64,000 nucleotides of DNA from Branchiostoma belcheri (GCF_001625305.1 NW_017804054.1:2010253-2074252); one strand, 5' to 3'; positions 29,801-42,043 are shown, counted from the stretch's first letter. Notes: generated from the letters alone by a model not told the origin. Numbers and translations are program-made.

Positions 29801-31151
29801 GATTGGAGAGCCATTTGGTAAGATTAAGAAGAGACGTACGGAGTAAATTACTGTCCAACCGGCATGTAGATAGTTGATTACGTTATCGGGCGATAAACGA
29901 GTATAGGTTACAGTTACTGGCTGGTATGGTAGGATACCAGGCGTATCTCTCCCTACAAACCCCCAAAATTAGAATAACGTATTTTTTTTCTCTGATCTTA
30001 AAATATGGTCTGACAAAGTAAGTTAGTTGGTAAAGGCATTTTATGTTAAGTTTGTCGACACATATTTTGAAATATGTGTTGGTAGAAGTCAAATTTGAAC
30101 TGCAGTTGCCAACACAAAAAATGGCCCCACCCAAATTTTCGACTGTACAACTCCAGTCTTGAATGAGCAATCCACCGCTTCCCTGAAAAATTGAGTGAGT
30201 CCAAGTTTTTGCGTTGGCAATTTGTCGACACATCTTTAATGACTTTTCGTGGTTATACAACTTTCATATAGTTACAATACAACTTTTTTTTCTGCCACTG
30301 GAAGAAATCCGTTTCTTTCTTACTTCTCATATCTACCATATAAATAATATGCTAGAAACACTGGCGTATCTTTATAAAAATCGATTTCATGTTATCGAAT
30401 TTGAATGTACAGCTAACGTCAAATGAACCACACTTAGAGTTTTTCTTTAGTACTAAATGTTAAAACAGTTGTTGAGTATTCAAAAACAATTGTTCATGTC
30501 AATAACGATGCTTTAGGGTTGGTTATAGATAAGAAAGTTGCCGAGAGCGTTGCGAATTATGCCGTTTTAAGTTTGAGATAAGAGTAGCGTACGGCGTCGC
30601 TATATCATGGCACCATGCAGGGAGCTTACATACTAGAGGGTAAGTAACCGGGGCATATTCTTCTCTCAGGCGGGCACGACATCAAACCCTATCCGAAGGG
30701 ACACCCCGCAACACTTCGGTAAATGGGTACCACCGTATGGCACCGTGAAACCAAGGGAGTTACAAAAAGTTTCAGGGCACAGAGTGATCTCTGATGTACA
30801 ACGTTATCTGAGAGTATGAAGGGTTAACGTTTGCCAACACAAAATTCCTTGCTAAAAAGAAGTATAGAAAGAATAAACTTAACATATAGATTTCAGTTTC
30901 AAAGCAATCTGGACGTTCTGTATAAGTACTTAAGGTTAGGGCACGCCAATGCTACTTTAGTCTTTGGAAGTCAGGTATTATTATAAAGAACAGAACGTCC
31001 GGAAACAATTAACAACATCGGGAAAATATATCAGCAAATACTTCATAGGCCCGACGAATTGAACGAAAATCAAAGCATTTTTCGGTGGATAATATTAGAT
31101 TACGCGTGATACACTGGCATAGCAGTCCATACGTTCAACATCGTGTATTAA
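26810..31151. other. Gene-free stretch; only the 16-bp tandem repeat recognised
   Basis: AT-rich sequence with no supported exon. At 30607-30630 and 30737-30763 there is a weak repeat of ATGGCACC...GGGAG. Nothing else is identifiable. Confidence 0.5.
28051..28130. repeat. Perfect tandem repeat, 5 x 16 bp
   Basis: Five identical copies of GTCAGTACAGAGACTT without a mismatch. The identity indicates very recent expansion. The flanks share no further repetition. Confidence 0.95.
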
Positions 31152-31483
31152 AGGCATCCAATGCAGTTTTTAGGGCTTGGAAACCCAATTTTTCATAGTC
31201 AATATTCTAGTCATTTATCTACATAGGTTACTGAGTTGAAACCACACACCACCCTCACGGAATTTCAAAAATTCTGACGGAAAATTATTACTAGACTGAT
31301 TTTTAGGATACCACCCAGAAAATAAAGGACTCATCTTGGGGCTTGTTTCTGCAGTTTTGAATGCTCAAAGTATGAAATGCTGATTTAAATGTGCCAATGA
31401 GAAGCAGTATGTGTCAATATCACAAAGATTGCCTTATTCAGAATGTTTCTAGTTTTGCTGCCCTGAAATAGCATCGGATACCT
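31152..31483 (+). mobile_element. TTAA-flanked MITE family, copy 1 (full length, about 332 bp)
   Basis: Left end TTAA|AGGCATCCAATGCAG; right end GCATCGGATACCT|TTGA, the inverse of the left end with a few changes and a decayed TTAA flank. The interior has no coding capacity. The same orientation and interior occur in copies 2-4. A TTAA duplication with short inverted ends suggests mobilisation by a piggyBac-type transposase, but the ends do not begin with the usual CCC, so the superfamily is an inference. Confidence 0.8.
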
Positions 31484-33326
31484 TTGATAGAGTGATTTTA
31501 TGAAGTTTTGGACACTGCTTTTTATTGTCAGTTGAGGAAAAAAACGTGCAAATTTCTTGCTTTGTATTGCTAATTGTTGAATTGTGAAGAGTGACGTTTC
31601 AGAGTAAGTAAATTACTGATGATATTAAATGTATAAACTGCTAATGAAATACCTGATTGGAAATTGATTAGTACACAATTCTCTGCCGCCAGTGCCAGTC
31701 TCATTTTACAAAGCAATGAATATATTATATACATTATTACCTGTCGAATGTAGCATGTATTAATGTATGTGTGTAGTACTTTATGTATATCTTACACTGT
31801 CACAGGAAGATAAGTGGACTGAGAAAAAGTTTGAAAACAGTTGTTTTTTTAATGTCAAAAGGAAAATATTAACCAAATATACATGTAGAATGTAGATATA
31901 CGGCACATTCGTGAAAAAATCCAAACTATCAACGCATTACGAATTACCCACCTATACATACATACATGTGGTGATATATTTGAGATGCCTATCATTAAAA
32001 TCATACAAACAGAAATCCTTTGTAGAAGGAAAAATGATCCTTATCATAACCTAATAACAAAAACTTTTCCCAGAAAACATACATGTGTTCTATCGACGGA
32101 CGGGTAATATATTTTAATACCAAAATCGCAATTTTCAAGCAGGCTACATGTTAGAACCGATTGTGGCTGACGAGAATCTATGACAGCCATTTCTGTAACA
32201 AGACAACTGAATCTTGCAGGACGCATGATACACAACTATCCCAAGACTACGCACGACATTCGCACGACGTATGTGCCCTGGGCCTGGAGAATAGACGACT
32301 AGGTAATGACGCATTTAGATGGATAATATATCTGACCTTTCTTCTTTGTGTTTTTGTAGGTATTGTTGGTGGGAAAACGGAGATATCGAATCGTTTGTTT
32401 ACTGTAGTGACCTTTGGTGAGAAGAAGGAACAGGATCTGTACCCCCGTGTGCGCTCAGTCCGCCGTCAGGGGCCTCTCAGTCCGCCGCCAGGGGCGCTCA
32501 GACCGCACGCTTCGGGTTAGCTCGGAGAGAAGAGCGGCTACACAGCGGCCATACTCCCACTCAAGTATACAAACCGGTAAGTTTTATTCTACATACCTGT
32601 ACATATCTAGCTAAAAGACAATGCATGGGTGATATATACATACAAATCCACTGAACTTTAGTTCTCTCAACGATTGTAGAGGTGGTATTAGCTACTGGCG
32701 CGCAGTTTGTGCTTTTGCATTTTTTTCGAACTAGCTGTGCACGTTAAGAAAGAATTACCCAGTTTCTATGACGCATATATATGATTCATGTATAAGTAGT
32801 TTCGGTAATTTCTTGTTAAGCATCGAATTAAACGTTCTCGGGTATTTCTATCCACATGCATCACGACATTTGCGCATAACTTTTATTTCAGTTTGTACTC
32901 GTACTTGTATCAAAACTCTGAAAAGAACACAACCAAAGTAACTTTTGAGACACGTACGAGTTTTGGTCGTCCAAGATTTTATTATATAGCCACAATGCCG
33001 ACATGATATGTTTTTTGCGCTACTGATATGCCCTGTGCTATATGCCCTGTATATGGGTATACGTGTCACCTGTCACGTACACGCACCTCTCAAAATACCC
33101 GGAAATCTTAGGATATAATCATATCAAGACAATTGTAAAAGTACCAGTTGACATAAGAGAAGTGTGAATGTATATGAATAGAAACATGTCTATAGGTACA
33201 CAGCTTTAAAGATCGGCTCCACTTAGAGTGTCGTCAAGTTACTCTTTTGCGGTTTGGGAAGTGCATGTGTTTCACGTGTCAACGATGTACTTCATGTACC
33301 GCTTGGCATTTCAGAACATATTTTAA
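31484..33326. other. Unannotated stretch between MITE copies 1 and 2
   Basis: No gene recognised. An open frame of 119 codons at 32161-32520 has a hydrophobic middle and a Pro/Arg-rich end but no known domain and no supporting context. Confidence 0.5.
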
Positions 33327-33604
33327 AGGCATCCAGTGCAGTTTTCAGTTGAAGCACTGCCCCAATGTATATCGGCATAAACTTCTCAACATCCTGACGG
33401 AAAATGCTTACTGGAAGGGCTCTGGGCTGATTTTTAGGGTACCACCCAGGACCTAAAGGCCTAACCTTGAGGCTTGTTTAAGCCTTAAGTATGAAATACT
33501 GACTCAAATGTACATGTGCTAATATGGAGCAGAATGTGTCAATATCACAAAGATTACCTTCTTCAGAATATTTTCAGTTTTGCTGCCCTGAAATTGCATT
33601 GGGT
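33327..33604 (+). mobile_element. TTAA-flanked MITE family, copy 2 (278 bp, internal deletion)
   Basis: Left end TTAA|AGGCATCCAGTGCAG matches copy 1. The interior keeps GGGCTGATTTTTAGGGTACC, GTGTCAATATCACAAAGATT and TTTTGCTGCCCTGAAATTGC. The right terminus is shortened to GCATTGGG before TTAA at 33605-33608. About 50 bases are missing internally relative to copy 1. Confidence 0.75.
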
Positions 33605-34089
33605 TTAACACTTTAGTTCTTTACTCATATTTCCTTATACATGTGAGAGTGTGTGTGCATGTTTGTTCCTAGCAACGAATTAAAGATACATGAGTCCCAC
33701 GCATATAGAATTGTCGCATAATGCAATGTCTAATCTTTTCTGTGCCGTATAATCTGTTTGAGCACGAACAAATGTCCCGTAGGAACTTTTTTCTAGTCAA
33801 CAATTTTTTTCTAGAAAAGAACATAACGTGCTGGTCGCATTCAAGGTCATATAGCGAGAATTATTTTCTGCGTTATTTTAGTCAACAGTCCAAGGTCCCT
33901 GTCATATGTGTCGTGCGACAGATATACATGTGTAAAATGGAAAATTATGAGCATTCCTAAGACAGTTGTAAATGTGTGGTACAAATTCCAGCTCTCTTGG
34001 GACAGAAAATGCTGTCGTAATTCTTTGTCGACGATCCGTTGTGTCATAGTTACGACATGCACGACCACAAAATCGTAGGGTGAATGTTG

Positions 34090-34347
34090 CTAGCCTCTTT
34101 CAGGCTTTGCCAAGTGTACTTTTTCTAGCGGACCAACTTCATCGGCATGTTATGTCTCTATTTAGCCAATTACTACTCTCCATCCGCCTCCAGAAGCCTG
34201 GTAGAGGTTAGAATGTGCCTCTACCAGGCTTCGGGAGGCTTTGCTAAAACTGTACTTTCTAGCGGACCAACTCCCCAGGCATGTTATCTATCTAGTTGGC
34301 CAATTTCTACTCTTTTCATCCGCCTCCCGAAGCCTGGTAGAGCCTAG
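34090..34347. mobile_element. Two head-to-tail copies of a small TIR element
   Basis: Unit 1 (about 34090-34211) and unit 2 (about 34217-34347) share the order GGCTTTGC, CTAGCGGACCAACT, GGCATGTTAT, CCGCCTCC and GAAGCCTGGTAGAG. Unit 2 has near-perfect inverted ends: left TCTACCAGGCTTCGGGAGGC (34220-34239) is the reverse complement of 34322-34341. Both units are followed by TAGAATGTG. Unit 1's left end is more decayed. The elements are noncoding. Confidence 0.65.
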
Positions 34348-35198
34348 AATGTGTCCGCAGTAGAGACTCGCTGCCGTCCGATACACTCCAAGTCCCTGAC
34401 AACTGTCAACATTTCTCCCGCCGGTAGAGTTGGCGGCTACAAACAAAACTTAACGCGGGAACAACGTAGCCGGGTTAGAGTCCCTCACCCCTACCGCTCC
34501 GTGTAAGTGATCGCCTCTCCATTCTATGGGGGCGGTCTCTGCCATTGACGTAGCCCCCTCTTGTACGTTTCCGCGGCAATTCCAAGAAGACGGAGCTGGT
34601 TAGGGCTAAACACATTCACGCTCTTACCCAAGTTTAGCAAGTTTTTTTGTGCCAAAAATATATGGTTGATCACCTAAGCATAAAAACCGATCTCGTTCGA
34701 GCTAAGTCGAGCTCCGGTACCGTAACTTCATACTTTAGCAGCGGATTGCACAGAACGCTCTTTTTGGGAGTGATCAATACGTTTTCTGAAGTTTGATCAA
34801 AACTGTATAGTCGGGAAGAAGTTCTTGCAGGGACTTCGTATGCTACTCTGTGAACCTTAAACTGCTGCAATGCCGGTAAGTGGATGTCGTTTGTAACTCT
34901 CAGACTGGTACAGATATAACACTGTACGGAACTGCTGTGTACTACAACATCCGCACCCTTTTCCAGGATGTTAGGCAAATACAAAGTACAGCCATGGTCC
35001 ACGGTTATGCCTTTGTTTTAGACGCCATGCTCCTGTGTTCTATCAAGATAGCCTTATGACAGGTTTGACAAGATAATTTATCCGCCTTAGGCCCGTGTTA
35101 GAACAAAAAAGAAGCTCACTCTTTCCGAAACAATAGGCTCTTATTCAGAACTGTGCGCCACGACTACGACAGACTGTTGCACCAACAAAAAGGGTCGA

Positions 35199-35390
35199 AT
35201 GTACTACAGGCATATTGTAGTATGGAGTAGTCTCTGTTATGATCAAGTGGTCCCGAGTTCGAATCCTGCCGTGCCAAAGATCTTGTGCCCTTGGGAAAGG
35301 CACTTTACCCGAATTTCCTCACTTTACTCAGGTGAAAATGATTATGTCTGTTTTCCGGTCATGCGTTTATCTGAGATGCTGGTGGCATAA
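35199..35390 (+). mobile_element. tRNA-derived SINE (degenerate)
   Basis: A pol III B box GTTCGAATC (35257-35265) lies in GGTCCCGAGTTCGAATCCTG. It is followed by TTGTGCCCTTGGGAAAGGCA and CACTTTACCCGAATTTCCTC, a body arrangement common in invertebrate deuterostome SINEs. The A-box region (about 35217-35230) is degraded. Boundaries are approximate and no target duplication was identified. Confidence 0.65.
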
Positions 35391-36113
35391 ATATAAGTTG
35401 AAAAAAAGTTGAGTGTGCAGTCCTCATGTCTTGTAATAAATGTTCGAAGTCACAGTGTTCAATATATGTGCATGCATAACGCCTGATTCTATTGATATTC
35501 TATGCGTTTTTCCCTGCATATGAAAATACGTACATACTTTTAAGAAATCCTCGTGCGTTTACCAGAGGAAGGCATGCCCTGCAAGCTGAGTTTTTAAAAT
35601 GGCAAACTGTCTGTGGGAAACCTAACGCTTAAATTATAGGTGTTTTTTTACATGTAATACCAGTTGCCATCTAAGTTGTGAAGGGAGAAGTAAAGTTGAT
35701 AGGCAAGGGTCGGTTGATACGAGGCAATGTAACTTTTAAGCTGGTCTATCGTTAACACTAAATGGTAGCGTGTTTGCGTATTTGTCTAATATAAGACTTA
35801 CACTTCTTGACAAAGTATAACTTGTCGCCTTATGGCTGTCTAAGGACGAAGCTAGATATATGCTTACGTTCAACTATATGGCCGATATATGGAAGTCAAA
35901 AAACAAATCATAGACTAGATGTGTGTGGCTAGATATATTTATGGCTGTTCGTGTAGAAAAAAAAGATCAAGTTTAATTAAATATAAAAATGAAGAGAGTT
36001 TTAACTGCATGGAAATGTACACAGAGCGTACATAAAAGCGTAAGTTTTTACCCCTTTCTTGTGCAAAGGTTTTGACAGTTATGTGTCTTTCAAATCATGC
36101 TTCTAAAGACCGT

Positions 36114-36527
36114 GCAGTGACACGGAAAGGAAAAGAAACCTACAGTGGGTGTCACTGGAAGACAGACGAAAAATGTCCAGACTATGCATGATGTACAAAA
36201 TGACTAATAATAAACTGGTGGATGTACCAGCCCAGAAAAGAACAAGAAACAGCCATCCCTTCAAATATCAGAGTTATCGACCAAGAATTGAGGTGTTAAA
36301 AAACTCGTATTTTCCAAGAACTATTGTAGAGTGGTACTCGCTACCACCAAGCACAGTTGGGGCATCATCACTAGAAAGCTTTAAACAACTCCTGCAATTA
36401 AATGTGCAAAGATTCAGTGTAACAGAGCGTTCGGTGTTATGTAGCTAGCTGCCGCCGCGCCGCGTGCCCGCGAAGCTGGTGTGTTACGCCAAAAGGAGGT
36501 TATACCGGCTATACGGATACAGATACA
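36114..36527 (+). mobile_element. 5'-truncated non-LTR retrotransposon (LINE), 3' end, copy 1
   Basis: Encodes the C-terminal tail of a LINE ORF2: LEDRRKMSRLCMMYKMTN, then SYFPRTIVEWYSLPPST and SLESFKQLL, ending at 36448. Relative to the second copy (41.6 kb) it has lost about seven residues after VDVP. The 3' UTR starts around GCTGCCGCCGCGCCGCGTGC and ends in short GATACA repeats, a typical LINE tail. The reverse-transcriptase core is absent, so it is a dead fragment. The tail pattern resembles CR1/L2/Jockey-group elements; exact clade not determined. Confidence 0.85.
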
Positions 36528-39521
36528 TCCAGTGGTAAGGTGCCTAGCGCCCCCGTTGTTTTCGCCAGACTTGCCGGTAGCCCAGCCCTCCTGTCTACAG
36601 TTATTTTCTCGTCAATTCTACACGTGAGTGCTAAGGACGTCTGTGTCTGACTGGGCGGGTCTGGGGTGGGTCCTCTCCTCTTATCCTCCGGTACAAACAC
36701 ATCTCAAACTTCCCCTAAACGCGATCAGTGACACATTAAGACTCTGATGTTCACGTCCCAGAATTGCGGACAACTTATGTCTCCAAAATTTGACTCCGAC
36801 GCTTGTTCCAATGTTTTTGAAAAAAAAAATCCATTGAAATATGAACCAAACGAATCGAAATTTGTGTTCTGATATGCTTACCTAAACGAATAAGCAGGTG
36901 CGTAACCGCAAAAGTAACGGAGAATATCGTACATTGGATAGTGTTTTCTTTTTAGAAAAAGTAGTAAATTTTAAACTTGCTTCATGTGCATTTTTGGGTT
37001 ATGGGCGAAGTAAAGACCTGATCACGAAGAGCTTTGTAAAACGACAAGACGAACCATCCATGTCTAGAAGACTCTCTAACGATGTCTTGCGCACATGGAT
37101 GCGAGAAATAGTCGCGCGGGCGATTTTAACCCCCATCCCCGCCTGGCGCCGTCATAATGTAGCCGTCCCGTAGACAGCAGACTTTACTTTGTAACCCCTC
37201 TAGCTAGATAAACCCACGGTGTAACCAACAAGATGCCCCGCATTTCTCTCCAGCACAGCAAACGAGCTGGTCTTTTCAAATTTACAGATGCCGCACGATT
37301 GTGATCTGATATAAGACTTTCACCAGACGGATAACCGCGTGGTGAGAACTTAATGACTGAAACCTTATCAAGACGAAACTCTACACTAATTAGCAAGCTT
37401 TAGCATCGACAACAACATTCTTAAGCAAAGCCTGAGTCCCGTGGAAGGTTTAATATAGTTAGCGAATAATCTACAGGGGACATCGTCAATCCCTCTCTGG
37501 TGACTAGAGGAGAGACGGCTAAGTGCTCCATGTAAATACTCATCCCACATGGGCGCCGCCCACATGCCTGAATTAAACCTCAACTTTCATATCACACTTC
37601 CAATCATCGAGACCTGATATCGGGAAGGGGGAAAGAAACAAGCTAGACTAATTTACGGATCAACCGCGTGCAATTTCCCCCGTCACGGTAGTTATTAAGG
37701 AGTGCGGGACGATTGCGAGACAGTCTGGGTTCTTAAGGTTGTAGCAGGAGGAGGGTTGTGTTTGAAGACTGAGTTTTTACAGAAGTTTGATCGAGTCTAG
37801 AACCATGACAACTCCCAGAAAGAACACGGGTACAGTGATGCCTCTATACGCCCTGCACAACAAATATGGGATGCTGCCTTGTTTTCCTCGGTTTGCTTCG
37901 GTAGGTCGTCTTATTTGTACATTTTAGATTTGTGTCTCCGAGCTTTTTATAGAAGGGCGCTTAAGCTTGACCACTTCATCAGTTAAGGGCTACTGTGTGC
38001 GAACTGTTGTAATTGTACGAGTCGAAACCAGAGAGTCGAAGCCACCTTAACTTACTTGTGTATTTTTTTGCGACGTCATTTTCTTAAAAAGAATTTATAT
38101 AAATGGCAAGTACATACACATTTTCATGCTTTTCGCAGATATTACTTAGGGTTACAAACAAAGTTTTTTTTTTCTACAGAGATAGACTATTTCGATATAG
38201 CGCGGTGTCATACACGAATAGTATTTTAGTCGTAAGAAGATATCAGACAAATCATTTCTAAAGCTTCCAACTTAATTTATTTTCCGTTGTTTGGCTGTTT
38301 TTTTACAGAGTTTAGAATGTGAACTACTAAACCATTAACTGGTAAAAATGTAAATTGTGTTGTTATACGTATACGTTTTATATAGTGAAAAAAATATTAC
38401 GAATGTTGCATCTTTACTCAACAAAATGGTGGGTACTCGATATAGTATACGAGAACAACGTACCGTGGCCATATATGTTGTATTTTGGAAACATAATACG
38501 GTTTAAATAAGATGTCTTTAACACTTGGTACTTAGCAGGAAAGTAAAAACGCGTGTGCTGCAAACCAAACTGGACTTGGAGCGAAACGCAGTTGAGGAAT
38601 AGGACGAACCGCTTGAATTTTTGTAAATTTGATGACATTATGAACACAATTGCTATATTATATTACCGCTATGCTCTTATGTAATACTCTTTTGCACTTG
38701 AAGACACTAAAAATCAAAAGCCTCACAAAACCGAGAAAACTGGAATGTAGTTAAGGGCGGCTGGAATATAGTATTTCGTTTAAAGTTCAGGGAAATGTTA
38801 AACTGTGCTTTATCGTTGCAGTACCCTACATCTAACGTTATTGTGAAAATTTCGATCGTATCCGATTTTGAAAACAACATTTTTTGTTGACCGAAATACC
38901 GGGGTAGAATGCACGTTATAATCTATCATAATTCAAGTAATAGACATGTCGTAATTATGCTGTTTACGTCAAAATTAATTTGCGGATATGAAAGATACAT
39001 AGATCATGGGCGGAAAAGAAATGTGAAGGTAGAACTTGGAGAAATGTGAAGGTCGTAACTTTTTGCAGACATATTACATGTTCGTTACCGCCGAATATGT
39101 GAACACAACAAGCTCATTTACTACGATGAAGTTTCTAGTACAGTTTCAGAAAAGCACCGTAGATTCATGTATAGAAATTAATGGAGTGTTTTGCAATTTC
39201 AAGTTTTCGTTTCTGCATGAGATCTGGATTTTCTGATAAAGCGATCAACTGTTGGTTAAAACACCAGACCGGCGCACAGTCGGCGGTATGAAAGGAAAAA
39301 GGGAGATAATACTTCACAGACTGATGGGTCCATATACAAAAGGACCCGTGGGGAACACAGTAAGTTACTCAAACTACTGTTTATATCAACATCGAGCGGG
39401 GGGTCTGGAGTTGTGATGTTCGGTACTCCGCCCATTCAGTTAACCATTCTGGGACCATGACAGACACACGACCTCCTACATTCTACATCTGTCATAGGCA
39501 ACTATCACGGTGACTATATAG
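36528..39521. other. Unannotated stretch between LINE copy 1 and MITE copy 3
   Basis: Mixed composition, with a moderately GC-rich start (36.5-37.8 kb). No repeat family or coding exon recognised. Confidence 0.5.
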
Positions 39522-39525
39522 TTAA

Positions 39526-39853
39526 TTGCATCCAGTGCAGTTTTTAGGGCTTGGAAATCCGATTTTTCAAAACCAATATTCTAGTCATTTGTCTATATAC
39601 TGAGTTGAAACCACACTATCCCTCGTGGAGCAGAAAATGACGGAAAATGGTTCCTGGAAGGACCCTGGGCTGATTTTAGGGTATCGCACAAAAAATAATT
39701 CATCTTGGAGCTTGTTTCTGCAGTTTCAAATGCCCAAAGTATGAAATATTGTTTCAAATGTGCTGATGTGAAGTAGTACTAGTTTGTGTTAATGTCATAA
39801 AGATTGCATTATTCAGAATATTTCCAGTTTTGCTGCCCTGAAATCGCATTGGA
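39526..39853 (+). mobile_element. TTAA-flanked MITE family, copy 3 (about 328 bp)
   Basis: Left flank TTAA (39522-39525), then TTGCATCCAGTGCAGTTTTT. The interior matches copy 1 along its length, including the stretch around CTAGTCATTTGTC and the closing TTTTGCTGCCCTGAAATCGC. The right end ATTGGA abuts TTAA (39854-39857). Confidence 0.8.
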
Positions 39854-40480
39854 TTAAAAAGAGACATGGGAAGCGTTGATTTTTTTTAGATCATGTGTTT
39901 TCGAACTAGAGTGTGTTTGGGGAAATTGTTCTCCCAAACAGTTGACTTTGTTGATCCTTGAACGTGACAGAAAGCACGGTTTCTGGTTCAAGAATATACA
40001 GAATTCAACACCAGAGCGACGTTTCGTTACAAGAATCTTTCTAACACGAAGTATGGGAGGGATTTGAAACTGTAAATCGTGAGTTTGTCCGTGTTTAGTA
40101 TCGTCACCACCCACCGCTGGAGCGCCAGGCGCTATTTTTCAAATCGAGGTATGGCAGAAATTTACTTCTCGTATGAATTATTTGATTTTAAGTTTTTAAT
40201 GAAATTTTCTGGCGGAAAATTAACACTATTAAAAAAAATACGACCTAGATTTGTTAAGTTCAAGGAAGTATGTTATCATAACATCAAAAACATAGCAAAA
40301 AAAAAGACACCAAAAAATTACCTAGATTTGATCAATGCTGCTTGTTGTAACAATCGAGATTTAATCAAATTAAGTATATACGAACATTACGCCATGAAAC
40401 CTAGATAACAATTTGGTCAGTGTATTGAACTGTATCGTTTCGGCTATCTTTGTGATATTTAAAGAATACATAACGATAAA

Positions 40481-40625
40481 TTAAACTGTTCACCAACTCA
40501 AGATACGAAAATAACTCACCAGAAATTTTCGACCGTATTACTCAGTCTTCATCAGCTTTAGTGAGTGATTCGGTCGAAAATTTCTGGTGAGTTTTTTTCG
40601 TATCTTGAGTTGGAGAACAGTTTGA
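40481..40625. repeat. Long near-perfect inverted repeat (hairpin), 64-nt arms and 17-nt loop
   Basis: The left arm 40481-40544 and right arm 40562-40625 are reverse complements with about six mismatches (core ACTCACCAGAAATTTTCGAC against its complement). The loop is GTCTTCATCAGCTTTAG. No ORF. It is probably a foldback-type mobile element or the edge of a larger repeat. Confidence 0.8.
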
Positions 40626-40939
40626 TTTTCATCATGTATTCTACCAACTCAGATGAACTTTCACGCGATATTTGAAGAAGTAGTGAGGAAACATGAGATA
40701 TCGCCGTGAGCATGACACCGTGTGCCGCCCTCAGTACACCCATTAGAGCCGTGTGTGTGTGGGCCGTCAGCCGGTCAGAAACAATACCGCTCCTTCATTA
40801 CTCCCTCACCGTACCCGCTTCTTAAAACACCCTTAAGGGTGATACTATTGTCTTTTACCTGGACAGACAAAGGACGCAGCGGAAATTCTGGAGTTCTGTA
40901 AACACGGGTGTGTTTAGGAGACGGCGAAGGTCAGGACCT

Positions 40940-41525
40940 GGTGGGCGGAAAATCACGATCAAACCCGCGATAGGACAGACGGAAAGAGCTAGCGTGGGTA
41001 GTCCAGTGGTTAGCGACTCTGCTTCTGGACTAAGAGGTTGGGAGTTCGAATCCCGAATGTCGCTCATGCTACTGTCAAGGGTCGCAGTCTTTAGGACGGG
41101 ACATTAAGCTGTGGTCCACTATTCATTGTGCTTATCGAAAAAAAAACTAGGGGAATTTCCCCGGTACAATGAATTTCGAACCTGTAAATACTGTACATAG
41201 CGTCTGTCTCCTCTGTCACGGCCAGTGGAAGGGTAGCTCTTTAATGAGCTAAAACGTTCGCTTTTTTAACAGAGATTCAGAGATGTTTTTGGAAGGACTT
41301 TGTTGTTGTTTTACCCAAAATTGCTTTTAATGTAACTTGAATTAACTGCGGCATTTTATACGTTATATCACTCTTTCTGTTGGGCGGAAAGTCAGGATCA
41401 AACCCGCGATATGACCGATTGCAAGAACCGAGAGTCAGAGACGTTTTTTCGAGGGACTTTGTTGTTCTTGTACCCAACATTGCTTCATTGCAATTTGCAT
41501 TTTATACGTTATATTATTCTTTCAA
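40940..41525. repeat. Tandem duplication (two units), first unit split by the SINE
   Basis: GGGCGGAAAATCACGATC...AACCCGCGATAGGAC (from 40943) recurs at 41382. CAGAGATGTTTTTGG, GGACTTTGTTGTT and TTTTATACGTTATAT (41276-41368) recur at 41436-41510. Removing the SINE leaves two adjacent units of about 150-170 bases. Confidence 0.65.
40990..41265 (+). mobile_element. tRNA-derived SINE with intact A and B boxes
   Basis: A box TAGTCCAGTGG (40999-41009) and B box GTTCGAATC (41044-41052) have normal tRNA spacing. The T arm folds as TGGGA/TCCCG around GTTCGAA. Acceptor and anticodon stems do not form properly, so it is not a functional tRNA gene. The body includes GACGGGACATTAAGCTGTGG. It interrupts one unit of a local duplication. 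The 3' boundary is approximate. Confidence 0.7.
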
Positions 41526-41560
41526 CTGTGGTTACTTTCTTTCCATTCCATAAATTCGTT

Positions 41561-42043
41561 TCTGCAACAGAACTGACAAGATTCTGTATGAACAACTATG
41601 TAAGAGGTGCTAGTGTCACGGAAATGAAAAGAAACCTACAGTGGACCTCACTTGAAGACAGAAGAAAGATGTCTAGACTATGCATGATGTACAAAATGAC
41701 TAATAAACTGGTGGATGTCCCAACTACTAAGTACCTAATACCAGCCCAGAAGAGAACAAGAAATAGCCACGCATTCAAGTACCAGAGTTATCAACCAAGG
41801 ATTGAGGTGTTCAAGAATTCATTCTTTCCAAGAACTATCGCAGAGTGGAACTCACTGTCACCAAGTACAGTAGGGGCACTGTCAATAGATAGCTTTAAAC
41901 AATGTCTAGAGCTAGAAGTTCAAGGGTTAGGTGTAACAAGTCGATCGGTGTAATATAGCCAGCTGCCGCCGCGCCGCGTGCCTGCGAAGCTGGTGTGTTA
42001 CGCTGAAAGGCGGTTATACCGGCTATACAGATACAGATACAGA
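41561..42043 (+). mobile_element. 5'-truncated non-LTR retrotransposon (LINE), 3' end, copy 2
   Basis: Same family and orientation as the copy at 36.1 kb but longer: begins near ATELTRFCMNNYVRGASVTE, continues WTSLEDRRKMSRLCMMYKM, YLIPAQKRTRNSH, SFFPRTIAEWNSLSPSTVG, and stops at 41953. The 3' UTR is nearly identical to the other copy and also ends in GATACA repeats (42026-42043). The frame is open across the whole fragment, so it is fairly young, but it lacks the endonuclease and RT core. Confidence 0.88.

Noticed and set aside
40520..40560. Hammerhead-ribozyme-like boxes on the minus strand of the hairpin loop (CTGATGA, then GAC...GTC, then GAAA)
   Set aside because: There is an extra A at the start of stem II, and stem I does not form next to the box, so the three-way junction is not supported. 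The word order may reflect a decayed mobile element; a covariance-model search would decide.
40990..41065. A true tRNA gene at the SINE head
   Set aside because: The T arm is good but the acceptor pairs over only four bases and the anticodon stem does not form; the downstream body shows that it is a SINE.
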